In this document: positions 6,951 through 13,707 of the stretch, piece by piece
Position numbering within the stretch: position 1 is the first letter of the stretch
Layout: the number at the start of each line of letters is the position of its first letter
From: Clostridium sp. CAG:448
GTDB taxonomy: Bacteria > Bacillota > Clostridia > Oscillospirales > CAG-272
Assembly (NCBI GenBank): GCA_000433415.1
Contig: FR890443.1
Coordinates: 908 to 18,884, forward strand
Reading direction: 5' to 3'
DNA: 17,977 nt
The notes under the pieces: generated by a model
What the model was told of the DNA's origin: nothing
The model's database searches: none
The model's input: only the letters and a program-made list of their open reading frames with translations
Translations under genes and position numbers: made by a program

Positions 6951-8126
6951 TTATTTCAGCTTGCGCACAAACGCTTCAATGTGTTCCAGCGCCTGCGTAA
7001 TGTGTTTGACCGAGTAGGCATAGGATATCCGTGCGAATCCTTCTCCGCAGTCTCCGAAAGCGGTGCCGGGGATAATCGCACAGCCGTTTTCATATAAGAG
7101 CCGGGAACAGAATTCCTCGGAGGACAGCCCGAATCTGCCGATTTCGGGGAAGATATAGAATGCTCCCTCCGGCTCAAAGGATTCGATGCCGATGGAGCGC
7201 AGACCGTTATAGATATAACGCCGGCGCCGGTTGTATTCTTCCGTCATGGTGAGGATGTCCTCATCCCCGTTTTTCAACGCTTCCACCGCGGCAAACTGAG
7301 AGGTGGTCGGGGCGCACATGATGGCAAACTGGTGGATTTTCAGCATTTGTTTTGTGATTTCCCTTGGCGCACAGGTGTATCCCATCCGCCAGCCGGTCAT
7401 TGCGTATGCTTTGGAGAAGCCGTTGACCACCACGGTGCGCTCCCGCATCCCGGGCAGGGAAGCGATGGAAACATGGCGAAGACTGTAGGTCATTTCCGCA
7501 TAGATTTCATCCGAAAGCACGGCGATGTTGCGTTCCCGTAGGACGTCGGCGATCTTTTCCAGATCCTCCCGGGTCATGATTGCACCGGTTGGATTGTTCG
7601 GAAAGGGCAAAACCAGCAGTTTGGTGCGCGGTGTGATCGCAGAGATCAGAAGCTCCGGCGTCAGCTTGAAGCGATCCGCGGCGCGGGTGTCAATCAGAAC
7701 GGGAACGCCTCCCGCGAGGCGTACCAACGGCTCGTAGCATACAAAGCTCGGCTGCGGAATAATCACCTCGTCACCGGGATTAATCAGCGCGCGGATGCAC
7801 ATGTCGATCGCCTCACTGCCGCCGACCGTTACGATAATTTCCTCCTTCGGGTCATAGGAAAGGGAAAAGCGGCGCGCAAGATAAGCGGCGATTTCTTCCC
7901 GCAGGGGCAGTGTGCCGGCATTGGAGGTGTAGTAGGTCTTTCCGCTTTCCAGACTTTCGATTCCTGCTTCGCGGATATGCCACGGTGTGACAAAATCCGG
8001 CTGACCGACAGTCAATGCCACAACATCGCTCATGCCGTCCAAAAGGTCAAAAAATTTGCGGATGCCGGACGGGCGCAGAGAAACGGCGGTGCGGGAAAGC
8101 AACTGTTCGTAATTGAAATTGCTCAT
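6951..8126 (-). CDS. Class I PLP-dependent aminotransferase (aspartate/aromatic type)
   Basis: 391 aa, fold-type I. Visible motifs: ALTVGQPDF near the substrate arm (37-45), YYTSNAGTLPLREEIA (65-80), PNNPTG with the cofactor-ring asparagine (176-181), SDEIY with the Asp206 that pairs with the PLP nitrogen, and GFSKAYAMTGWRMGY with the Schiff-base lysine Lys239. The C-terminal FARISYAYS supplies the substrate-carboxylate arginine. Members transfer amino groups between amino acids and 2-oxo acids; the exact specificity is not decided. Its ATG overlaps the stop of the Lrp/AsnC gene by one base (TAATG), so the two are translationally coupled. That close pairing suggests that the regulator controls or senses the substrate of this enzyme. 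MalY/PatB-type C-S lyase is less likely. Confidence 0.93.
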   Translation of the reverse strand: MSNFNYEQLLSRTAVSLRPSGIRKFFDLLDGMSDVVALTVGQPDFVTPWHIREAGIESLESGKTYYTSNAGTLPLREEIAAYLARRFSLSYDPKEEIIVTVGGSEAIDMCIRALINPGDEVIIPQPSFVCYEPLVRLAGGVPVLIDTRAADRFKLTPELLISAITPRTKLLVLPFPNNPTGAIMTREDLEKIADVLRERNIAVLSDEIYAEMTYSLRHVSIASLPGMRERTVVVNGFSKAYAMTGWRMGYTCAPREITKQMLKIHQFAIMCAPTTSQFAAVEALKNGDEDILTMTEEYNRRRRYIYNGLRSIGIESFEPEGAFYIFPEIGRFGLSSEEFCSRLLYENGCAIIPGTAFGDCGEGFARISYAYSVKHITQALEHIEAFVRKLK

Positions 8127-8599
8127 TATATGTTTCCTCTCTCATCAGGGGTCTGTGCACCGTAAATCACGCCCTTGTCCTTGTATTTGCGCAACACAAA
8201 GTGGGTAGAGGTGGAGATGACGAATTCGATCGGCGCCAGCTTTTGCGCGACAAAATAGGCGACCTCCTTCATAGTCTTTCCCTCAATGATTACGCACAGA
8301 TCATAGCCGCCTGACATCAGATACAGGCTCTTGACCTCCGGATAATTGTAAATCTTCTCCGCAACGCGGTCAAATCCGCGGTCACGCTGCGGGGTCATTT
8401 TGACCTCGATGATGGCATTGACGTATTCGCGGTCCGTTTTATCCCAGTCAATGATGGTTTTGTAGCCGAGAATCACACCGTCTTTTTCGTATTGACGGAT
8501 GATCTGCCGGATATCGCCCTCCTCTTTGTCCAGCATGGTTGCAAGCTGTGCGGGAGTCAGTGTTGCGTCGTCTTCCAATAACTTCAGGATGGTATCCAT
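8126..8599 (-). CDS. Lrp/AsnC-family transcriptional regulator
   Basis: 157 aa. The N-terminal winged HTH (about 1-55: LTPAQLATMLDKEEGDIRQIIRQYEKDGVILGYKT in segments) is followed by the RAM/AsnC ligand-binding domain (about 62-140), including the MSGGYDLCVII segment that corresponds to the conserved Gly-x-(Tyr)-Asp turn. Lrp-type proteins form octamers or higher discs and respond to amino acids. It lies between the MutS-like gene and the aminotransferase it is coupled to, so control of this operon in response to an amino acid is a fair inference. AAAGGAG lies about 10 nt before the ATG. Two direct 13-bp repeats flank this ribosome binding site. Confidence 0.92.
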   Translation of the reverse strand: MDTILKLLEDDATLTPAQLATMLDKEEGDIRQIIRQYEKDGVILGYKTIIDWDKTDREYVNAIIEVKMTPQRDRGFDRVAEKIYNYPEVKSLYLMSGGYDLCVIIEGKTMKEVAYFVAQKLAPIEFVISTSTHFVLRKYKDKGVIYGAQTPDERGNI

Positions 8600-8627
8600 T
8601 GTATGTGTGCTCCTTTGTATGTGTGCT
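8599..8627 (-). repeat. Tandem 13-bp direct repeat around the lrp-like ribosome binding site
   Basis: On the minus strand AGCACACATACAA occurs twice with a 16-bp period (8627-8615 and 8611-8599). The first copy begins in the stop codon of the MutS-like gene; the second ends with the A of the regulator's ATG. The ribosome binding site AAAGGAG lies at the junction. Confidence 0.75.
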
Positions 8628-10252
8628 TATTTCTGCGTTTGCAGTTTGCGGCGGATGTTCTGGTAGGTTAGTCCGTATTTTTCGGCGATGTCCCGTGCAT
8701 AGGATTTTCCGTCGGGTTTGGCGCGGACAATGCGGAAGGAACGTTTGCCCTCTCCCTCGATGCCGGCAACCAGCGTGTCGATTCTGCTGCCGCCTTCTGC
8801 GGCGGACTGTGCGTTGATGCGGTCAACCTCTGCAGCGAGCTCATGCAGGTGCGTGGAAAAAAGGCATCTGCAACCGGCAAGCGCAAGCCCTGCCAGAACC
8901 TCGGCGGCAATGTAGGATGCCTCGTAAGAACCGGTTGAGGACAGAGATTCATCCAAAAGCACAAGGCTTTCTTCCGTGACGCAATCGAATATTTCATCCA
9001 GACGGGCACATTCCTCACCCAGACGTCCCTTGTCGATGGTGTCGTCGGCACCGGTCGGGAAGTGGGTAAAGATGGCGTCGGCAGGGCTGATCTCGGCGTG
9101 TTGCGCGGGAACCGGCATGCCGAGCTGCATCATAGCCTGACAAAGCCCGATTGCACAGGTAATTACGGACTTTCCGCCGCGGTTGGGACCGGTCAGTACA
9201 TAGATCATTGCGTTTTCCGGCGACTGATCAAAGGCAATATCGTTGGAAACGATACTTTCGTCCTCCCGCAGTTTGAGTGCAACGGCAGGATTGTAGAGTC
9301 CTGTCGCGATGAATTTCCGCTCGGAAAGCGGTGCGATGACAGGTTCGGTCAATACGCAGCCGCGTTGGCGTAGCTTCTGCATCATTTCGGTGCCCCTGAT
9401 GAGAAATTCAAATTCCGGCATCATGGTCAAAAGGAATTCCGTATTGTCCAGTACATAGCTCTGCACAATGCGTTTCCAGGAGCGCAGGGAAGATTTATAG
9501 ACCTCATTGATGGCAGAATGGAATGCCAGTGTCAGTGCGGTTTTTTGGTTGTCCGATTGCTTTTTGCCGAACGGAACCAGGTTCGCAATGCAGGTATAGG
9601 CATCATCCTTGAAGCGGAGACGGAGAATCTTGTCGATCACATCACCGGACTTGAAAGACTCTGCATTGACGGAAAGCACACCGGCAGTCGCGGGACGCAG
9701 TTGCGCATCCAGGTTGACACCAATCGTGACAGACCGGATTTCACGCACGCGTTGGGTCAGCTCACTTAATCTGTCGTTCAGCTCCCGGTAGTAATCGGAT
9801 TCAACCAGTTCCCGGATACGGTCGGCGAGGGTCCGGAAGGCGGTTCCGGTCAGTCCGTCACGCGCAGCGTTCAGTCCTTCATGCAGGATCGTAATGCAGG
9901 AGATATACAGTTCGATTTCGGTCATACTGGACAGATAATCGCCGGTTTCGCCGCTGTCGGCTTCCAGGCGCCGCAATTCCATGATGTCTCCGAGGACCGG
10001 CATCAATTTTTGGAGCATCTCGCCCAGTGCGGGACAGGACAGCATGTCCCGGAAGGTTTGGGTGCGATAGCGCATCACTTCCGGATCCATGGTAAAGAAA
10101 TCGGACAAGGCAGAGCTTTTCAGGTCAAGAATCTCTGTCATGCCCAGTTCTTTGAGGGTATACATATCAATATCAGGTGTATCCTGCCCGGACAGATGAC
10201 GCTCTTTTGCGGCAGCGTCCGGGTAAATCAGGCTGAAATTGCGAAGTTCCAT
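8627..10252 (-). CDS. MutS-family ATPase without mismatch-recognition domain
   Basis: 541 aa. The C-terminal third is a clear MutS domain V: Walker A GPNRGGKSV (355-363), Walker B SLVLLDES (429-436, Asp434 and Glu435), the signature-type SSTGSYEA just after, the switch STHLHEL (466-472) and a terminal GKSYARDIAEKYGL (515-528) that matches the MutS dimerisation end. The first 300 residues are helical and compatible with the lever/clamp region. No Phe-x-Glu mismatch-binding domain I is visible, and no Smr nuclease tail, so this is neither canonical MutS1 nor MutS2. Related stand-alone MutS-like proteins exist, with unknown function. It may act on branched DNA, recombination or RNA. It starts 53 bp after the PHP phosphatase and lies 27 bp before the Lrp gene; AAAGGAA precedes the ATG. 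Confidence 0.87.
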   Translation of the reverse strand: MELRNFSLIYPDAAAKERHLSGQDTPDIDMYTLKELGMTEILDLKSSALSDFFTMDPEVMRYRTQTFRDMLSCPALGEMLQKLMPVLGDIMELRRLEADSGETGDYLSSMTEIELYISCITILHEGLNAARDGLTGTAFRTLADRIRELVESDYYRELNDRLSELTQRVREIRSVTIGVNLDAQLRPATAGVLSVNAESFKSGDVIDKILRLRFKDDAYTCIANLVPFGKKQSDNQKTALTLAFHSAINEVYKSSLRSWKRIVQSYVLDNTEFLLTMMPEFEFLIRGTEMMQKLRQRGCVLTEPVIAPLSERKFIATGLYNPAVALKLREDESIVSNDIAFDQSPENAMIYVLTGPNRGGKSVITCAIGLCQAMMQLGMPVPAQHAEISPADAIFTHFPTGADDTIDKGRLGEECARLDEIFDCVTEESLVLLDESLSSTGSYEASYIAAEVLAGLALAGCRCLFSTHLHELAAEVDRINAQSAAEGGSRIDTLVAGIEGEGKRSFRIVRAKPDGKSYARDIAEKYGLTYQNIRRKLQTQK

Positions 10253-10305
10253 AGGGGAATTCCTTTCCGGTAAGAATATTTTGTGTGTCCGGAGATGACC
10301 GGCGG

Positions 10306-11130
10306 TCAGTGGTCAAGCGGCAGAAATACACGTTCACCGTCCCGCATAACCATGGCATGCGTAAATCCGATGCCTGCAAGCAGCTCCGCGCCGTCACCGA
10401 TACCGCGAGCGAGATTTTCAGGGGCGTGGGCATCCGAACCCAATGTGACAAGGCGCCCGCCGAGGTCATGGTACAGCCGGAGCAGCTCTGTATGCGGCAT
10501 TGTAAATCCGTATCCGCACCAAAGGGTGGAGACATTGATTTCCAAGGCAATGTCGCGGCGGATCAGCTTTTCAAATATCGCTGCAATTCTGTCGGTGTGC
10601 GATGTAAAGTCGAATTTCATTCCGGCGATGGACATATAACGGTTCTGATAGGTGAGGTGTCCGAGCGTGGTGACAGGATAGTCGAGCAAAAGGAGGATTT
10701 CTTCCAGTGTCCGGTCAAACAGTTGTGCCGCAAGCGGAATCGGAACTTTGGAAAAATCCATCATGCAAAAATCAGGGACCTCGGTCAGATTGTGCAGAGA
10801 GCCGATCACAAATTCATAGGGATGGCGGGAAAGAACCTCTTTGGTATATGCGGGGCACTGATGCGGCTGACCAAGCTCAAGTCCGCGTGAGAGATGGAGC
10901 TTTCCCTTGTATTTTTCCTTCGCAGCCGACATTTCATTCCAGGCTGCCTCATGATCGTAAATGCGGTAAAGTTCCTCGACCTCACCATTGACATCGCAAT
11001 GATCCGTAATTGCGAGATCGGAAAGCCCAAGCTCAATTGCACGTTCACAAAGTGCGTCCACCGTTGAATCCGGTGCGCCGTCAAACGAGAATATGGAATG
11101 TGTATGGGTATCACAGAGTGCTGTATACAT
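10306..11130 (-). CDS. PHP-domain phosphatase, histidinol-phosphatase (HisK/HisJ) type
   Basis: 274 aa. The PHP metal motifs appear in order: DTHTHSIFSFDG (His9, His11), ITDH (His44), GLELGQ (Glu85), SLHN (His113), LGHLTY (His158) and GSDAH (Asp233, His235), binding a two- or three-metal centre. In Bacillota this form hydrolyses L-histidinol phosphate to histidinol in histidine biosynthesis. No other his gene is in the window, so a different phosphoester substrate is possible. GGAGG lies 6 nt before the ATG. It is the first gene of the five-gene minus-strand operon and has an extended -10 promoter. Its reading frame and length match the family well. Confidence 0.9.
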   Translation of the reverse strand: MYTALCDTHTHSIFSFDGAPDSTVDALCERAIELGLSDLAITDHCDVNGEVEELYRIYDHEAAWNEMSAAKEKYKGKLHLSRGLELGQPHQCPAYTKEVLSRHPYEFVIGSLHNLTEVPDFCMMDFSKVPIPLAAQLFDRTLEEILLLLDYPVTTLGHLTYQNRYMSIAGMKFDFTSHTDRIAAIFEKLIRRDIALEINVSTLWCGYGFTMPHTELLRLYHDLGGRLVTLGSDAHAPENLARGIGDGAELLAGIGFTHAMVMRDGERVFLPLDH

Positions 11131-11161
11131 AAAAACCTCCGCCGATTGGCAATTCGCATTC

Positions 11162-11190
11162 AGTATAGCACAAATTTTGTCGTTTGTACA
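11162..11190 (-). promoter_or_regulatory. Promoter of the PHP-MutS-Lrp-aminotransferase-oxidoreductase operon
   Basis: Minus strand: -10 TATACT (11167-11162) with upstream TG (extended -10); weak -35 TGTACA (11190-11185), 17 bp away. It lies about 30 bp before the start codon. No terminator is seen downstream until 5790, which supports one transcript of five genes. Confidence 0.6.
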
Positions 11191-11282
11191 TAGTTATCGC
11201 AAATTTTTTATGTGAATCACGGGTGCCCGAAAAGAAAGCGGAGGTTCTACCGGACGCATGAGATCCGGAAACTTCACGATAG

Positions 11283-11324
11283 CAAAAATGACCCTGAATT
11301 TCTTGTAAGAAATCAGGATCATGT
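11283..11324 (-). terminator. Terminator of the small unknown gene
   Basis: Stem TGATCCTGA-TTTCTT / AAGAAA-TTCAGG-TCA with small bulges (11289-11321), followed on the minus strand by TTTTTGC. It begins 13 bp after the stop codon at 11334. The stretch 11200-11280 between it and the next promoter holds only a weak CCGGA/TCCGG hairpin. Confidence 0.75.
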
Positions 11325-11333
11325 TTTGTCGAT

Positions 11334-11624
11334 TCAACTGCTCAGTGCGTGCTCCAGCCAGATCAGTCCCATTCCGAAGGCATCATTCAATCCGACCTTC
11401 TGTCCCTGACGAATGATTTTGGAGGGATCCTTTGAGTCGATGATCTGCACTAAGATATTGGCGGGGACCTTTGTGCCGTGCTCTTCATGATAGGACATGA
11501 TTTCTAAGATCAAAATGCACTTTTCGTTCATATCCCCGTAGCAAATTGTATTTTCTTCCCGTACCAGGGGCCTGTCTTTATAATATAAATACTTGCCTTT
11601 GACGGTTTCATTTGTTTCTGCCAT
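11334..11624 (-). CDS. Small conserved-looking protein of unknown function
   Basis: 96 aa, soluble, with no membrane segment or recognised motif. Sequence features: a basic/aromatic N-terminal stretch (KGKYLYYKDRPLVREEN), a hydrophobic core ILILEIMSYHEEHG, then VPANILVQIIDSKDPSKIIRQG, ending with an apolar helix GMGLIWLEHALSS. It reads as one compact alpha/beta domain. The frame also opens at a TTG two codons upstream, but that leaves no space for the ribosome binding site; the ATG at 11624-11622 sits 7 nt after GGAGG and is taken as the start. It has its own promoter and terminator, so it is a one-gene unit between the regulator pair and the PHP operon. No function is offered. Confidence 0.8.
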   Translation of the reverse strand: MAETNETVKGKYLYYKDRPLVREENTICYGDMNEKCILILEIMSYHEEHGTKVPANILVQIIDSKDPSKIIRQGQKVGLNDAFGMGLIWLEHALSS

Positions 11625-11654
11625 ATACAAGCCTCCTTTATAACTGTTACTTCT

Positions 11655-11683
11655 ATTATAGCATCCGGCGCCGGAAAAGTCAA
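11655..11683 (-). promoter_or_regulatory. Promoter of the small unknown gene with a palindromic spacer
   Basis: Minus strand: -35 TTGACT (11683-11678), 17 bp, -10 TATAAT (11660-11655) with TG upstream. The spacer contains the perfect 12-bp palindrome TCCGGCGCCGGA (11664-11675), placed where an operator would block RNA polymerase. Confidence 0.82.
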
Positions 11684-11699
11684 GCGCTTTTTTGCGCTT
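11676..11699 (-). terminator. Weak terminator of the HTH regulator gene, overlapping the next -35
   Basis: AAGCGC / GCGCTT stem with a 6-nt A loop (11682-11699), then GACTTTTCC on the minus strand. It starts at the regulator's stop codon and shares bases with the -35 hexamer of the following gene. The T tail is poor, so read-through is likely. Confidence 0.45.
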
Positions 11700-12268
11700 C
11701 AGGATAATTTGTCGCTCTGATCGGATTCGGTATCATTGTTTGCCAAAACGCGCCTCGCCATCCGTACCAGCCTGTCCCGGATCCAGTAGGGGGAAATCAC
11801 CCGAATATCGGACTCCAGTGACATGATGACACTCAGAAAACGTTCCACGCTGTGGAATTCACAAATATAGCGGTTCCTGCCCTCTTTGGAGATAATAAAC
11901 GAACGAAGTTCGATGACGGTCAGCTTATCCGGAATTTCGATTGTTGCATTGTAGGGAAGCTGTGTCTGGACAATCGAAGTATCCGCATGCGTGTCTGCAT
12001 CGTCGAAAATGTTGGATACCACTCCCATAAATGCATCGTCGTTGTCCGAGGTCAGAATGACGGGCAGGGAAAAGTCTGTTGTGTAATAAAAGCCCTTATG
12101 GGTGGCACTATAGGCGATTGGCGCGCCGAGCGTTTTACGCAGATAGTCAACATCGCGCTGTGCCTGCCTGTGGGAAATGCCGAAACGCTCCGAAAGACGC
12201 ATGGCATTGGGGTAGGAGTACTCCGCGATCATTTTGTGCAACCATTGGATACGGATATTTGCTGTCAT
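11699..12268 (-). CDS. HTH regulator of WYL family lineage, apparently lacking the WYL domain
   Basis: 189 aa. The N-terminal winged HTH (about 5-62) has the pattern of WYL-family regulators: MRLSERFGISHRQAQRDVDYLRKTLGAPI then THKGFYY. A linker SLPVILTSD...AFMGVVSNIF corresponds to the region before the WYL domain. The C-terminus RYICEFHSVERFLSVIMSLE and VISPYWIRDRLVRMARRVL (133-175) resembles the WCX extension that ends such proteins. Usual members have about 300-330 aa; here about 100 residues corresponding to WYL are missing with the frame intact. The start ATG (12268-12266) overlaps the upstream stop as ATGA and has GGAGGAAG 7 nt before it; the longer open frame upstream lies inside the membrane-protein gene. 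Its regulatory target is unknown. Confidence 0.78.
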   Translation of the reverse strand: MTANIRIQWLHKMIAEYSYPNAMRLSERFGISHRQAQRDVDYLRKTLGAPIAYSATHKGFYYTTDFSLPVILTSDNDDAFMGVVSNIFDDADTHADTSIVQTQLPYNATIEIPDKLTVIELRSFIISKEGRNRYICEFHSVERFLSVIMSLESDIRVISPYWIRDRLVRMARRVLANNDTESDQSDKLS

Positions 12269-13134
12269 GACTGTACTTCCTCCGATGCCTCTGTGCGCTC
12301 GGCTTCGGCACCCATGTCCGTTTCGGGAAGACGTGCAAGGTTGCGTGAGAAGGTAATGAGGCGTGCCAGTGTATAGCAGAAAAAGCAGATTCCCAGAAGA
12401 GATTGCGAAAAATAGTCGGCAGATGTGAGGATGCCGCACAGATAGGCAACCGTGCTGCATACAAAGCCGGCGGAGCCGATGAGCAGCGTGGATGCACCGA
12501 AAAATACGGTCATCCGCGGTGCGGGTTTATGCAGAGGGTAGCGCAATTCGCTTGTTACGTACAGCATGAAGGAGACCAAAGAGAACTGCAGATAGAGTTT
12601 CTGTGGACTGTTCATTTCGACAAACATGTCAAAATAAGTGTAGGCAGTCAGCAACGCGCAGAGAAGCAACGGAGCAAATCCCGCAAGCGGTAGCAGATCG
12701 CCTGACGGGCAAAGATTACGCACCACCATAAAAAAGTAAACGGCGGACAGCAGCGAAAAAACAGGCAGGAGGACGGAGAAGAGGGTAATGCCGCCTGCGA
12801 TCAGCAGATAGACACGGTAGGCTGCAAACAGAACAAGTCCGACCGCGGGAATCCATGCGCACGGATTTCCGCCGGGGGCAGGGAAAGAAAAGGAGGAATC
12901 GTCGGGTTGTTGTTTGCCGACACACAACAGGTAAACTGCCAGTGCAAGCAGCGGTGCTATGCAACATGCGAGAGAGAGCGACGGCAACGGACCGGGATCG
13001 AAGTACCCGATGCTGTTGTCATAGAATAAGAGGAAAGAAAGCAGGTACAGAACAAAGCAGACCGGTGTGCAGATAAGAGTGATGTTGATAGCCGTTCGCA
13101 GACGGACAAGGAGTTTTTGCGTTCTTGCAGTCAT
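12265..13134 (-). CDS. Multi-pass membrane protein of unknown function
   Basis: 289 aa with about seven hydrophobic segments (near residues 15-37, 52-72, 94-114, 116-138, 148-166, 178-195, 210-235 and 240-262, some of which may be a single helix). Basic residues in the N-terminal MTARTQKLLVRLRT suggest a cytoplasmic N-terminus; the C-terminus is acidic and Glu-rich. No transporter or enzyme motif is recognised. It overlaps the HTH regulator by 4 nt, so the two are made together. No Shine-Dalgarno lies close to the ATG; a GGAG sits about 26 nt upstream, separated from the start by a small hairpin (GCCC-TTAC-GGGC). An upstream in-frame stop and no other good start codon support this ATG. Confidence 0.78.
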   Translation of the reverse strand: MTARTQKLLVRLRTAINITLICTPVCFVLYLLSFLLFYDNSIGYFDPGPLPSLSLACCIAPLLALAVYLLCVGKQQPDDSSFSFPAPGGNPCAWIPAVGLVLFAAYRVYLLIAGGITLFSVLLPVFSLLSAVYFFMVVRNLCPSGDLLPLAGFAPLLLCALLTAYTYFDMFVEMNSPQKLYLQFSLVSFMLYVTSELRYPLHKPAPRMTVFFGASTLLIGSAGFVCSTVAYLCGILTSADYFSQSLLGICFFCYTLARLITFSRNLARLPETDMGAEAERTEASEEVQS

Positions 13135-13188
13135 AATTACAAACGCCCGTAAGGGCTTCTCCGTATAAATTTTCGATAATTACATCTA

Positions 13189-13216
13189 TCTATACAGTAT
13201 ACCATCCAAATGTTAA
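13189..13216 (-). promoter_or_regulatory. Candidate promoter of the membrane protein-HTH pair
   Basis: Minus strand: -35 TTAACA (13216-13211), 16 bp, -10 TATAGA (13194-13189). An alternative extended -10 TGGTATACT ends at 13196. Which is used cannot be decided. It diverges from the S10 promoter, about 120 bp away. Confidence 0.4.
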
Positions 13217-13337
13217 CATTCTGTATCCAAAGCAGCGATTTCCGAAAAAACTTTGCAAAGAAGATGTTTGTGCAACTAATACAAAAAAATATCAGAAAAA
13301 CAGTAAAAATTCATTATATAAAAATGGCAGCGACCTA

Positions 13338-13366
13338 TTGCATTTTTTGCCTTTATCGGTTATAAT
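13338..13366 (+). promoter_or_regulatory. Sigma-A promoter of the S10 operon
   Basis: -35 TTGCAT (13338-13343), 17-bp spacer, -10 TATAAT (13361-13366). The upstream 100 bp are very A/T-rich (an UP-element-like context). The start site would fall near 13373, giving a leader of about 335 nt before rpsJ. Confidence 0.82.
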
Positions 13367-13372
13367 GGAAAA

Positions 13373-13707
13373 GCTTGATATGCGATGAAACGAGAGGTTG
13401 CTGTCGGGGGACGCTCCGGCAGGGAATTTTCGTGGAGTATGTCCGAACAATCGGGCGATTGTATTCCATGTGTACCGACACGAAGCAACATGCGGCATAG
13501 TGTTCTCCGTGGCTCTCTTCTGAATTCGTAAAAGTGGATGGTTGCTGACAGATGCTGATGTCAATGACGTCCGTTTTTTTATGATTTCGGCAGGGAACAC
13601 ACGGAACGGTGTTACATGATACGCCCCCGAATCAAATCGGTTCCGACGAGCGCTTTCCTTTGGAATGCATTGGTCGGGAACGAAATTTTAAGAAGGAGGC
13701 ACAGCAA
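13373..13707 (+). ncRNA. Structured 5' leader of the S10 operon (candidate ribosomal-protein leader)
   Basis: No protein gene fits here. A closing helix GAGAG (13392-13396) / CTCTC (13513-13517) encloses GTTGCT-GTCGG (13397-13407) paired with CCGAC...AGCAAC (13475-13489, bulge on the 3' side). Inside lies CGTGGAGTA (13431-13439) / TATTCCATG (13462-13470), capped by CAATC-GGGC-GATTG (13448-13461). After a terminator-like hairpin at 13557-13580 a further stem, GTTCCGAC / GTCGGGAAC with one bulge, encloses a region just before the rpsJ ribosome binding site. Length and compact nesting fit a cis-regulatory RNA bound by a product of the operon (L4 in Gammaproteobacteria). Structured leaders before rpsJ are known candidates in Clostridia; identity with any described motif is not shown here. 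Confidence 0.62.
13557..13580 (+). terminator. Candidate attenuator terminator in the S10 leader
   Basis: Stem GATGTC / GACGTC (one G-U pair) with 3-nt loop, then CG and seven T. The overlapping hairpin TGACA / TGTCA (13546-13563) shares the left arm and cannot form at the same time, giving a terminator/antiterminator choice. The stem is short, so termination would be partial. Confidence 0.5.

Noticed and set aside
12269..12460. Longer HTH regulator starting inside the membrane-protein gene
   Set aside because: The extra residues look like out-of-frame translation of the membrane gene; the ATGA overlap with GGAGGAAG supports the start at 12268.
13609..13707. N-terminal extension of rpsJ from a GTG
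   Set aside because: No ribosome binding site at the GTG; the ATG at 13708 has AAGGAGG at ideal spacing and gives the normal S10 length. The stretch is part of the leader RNA.
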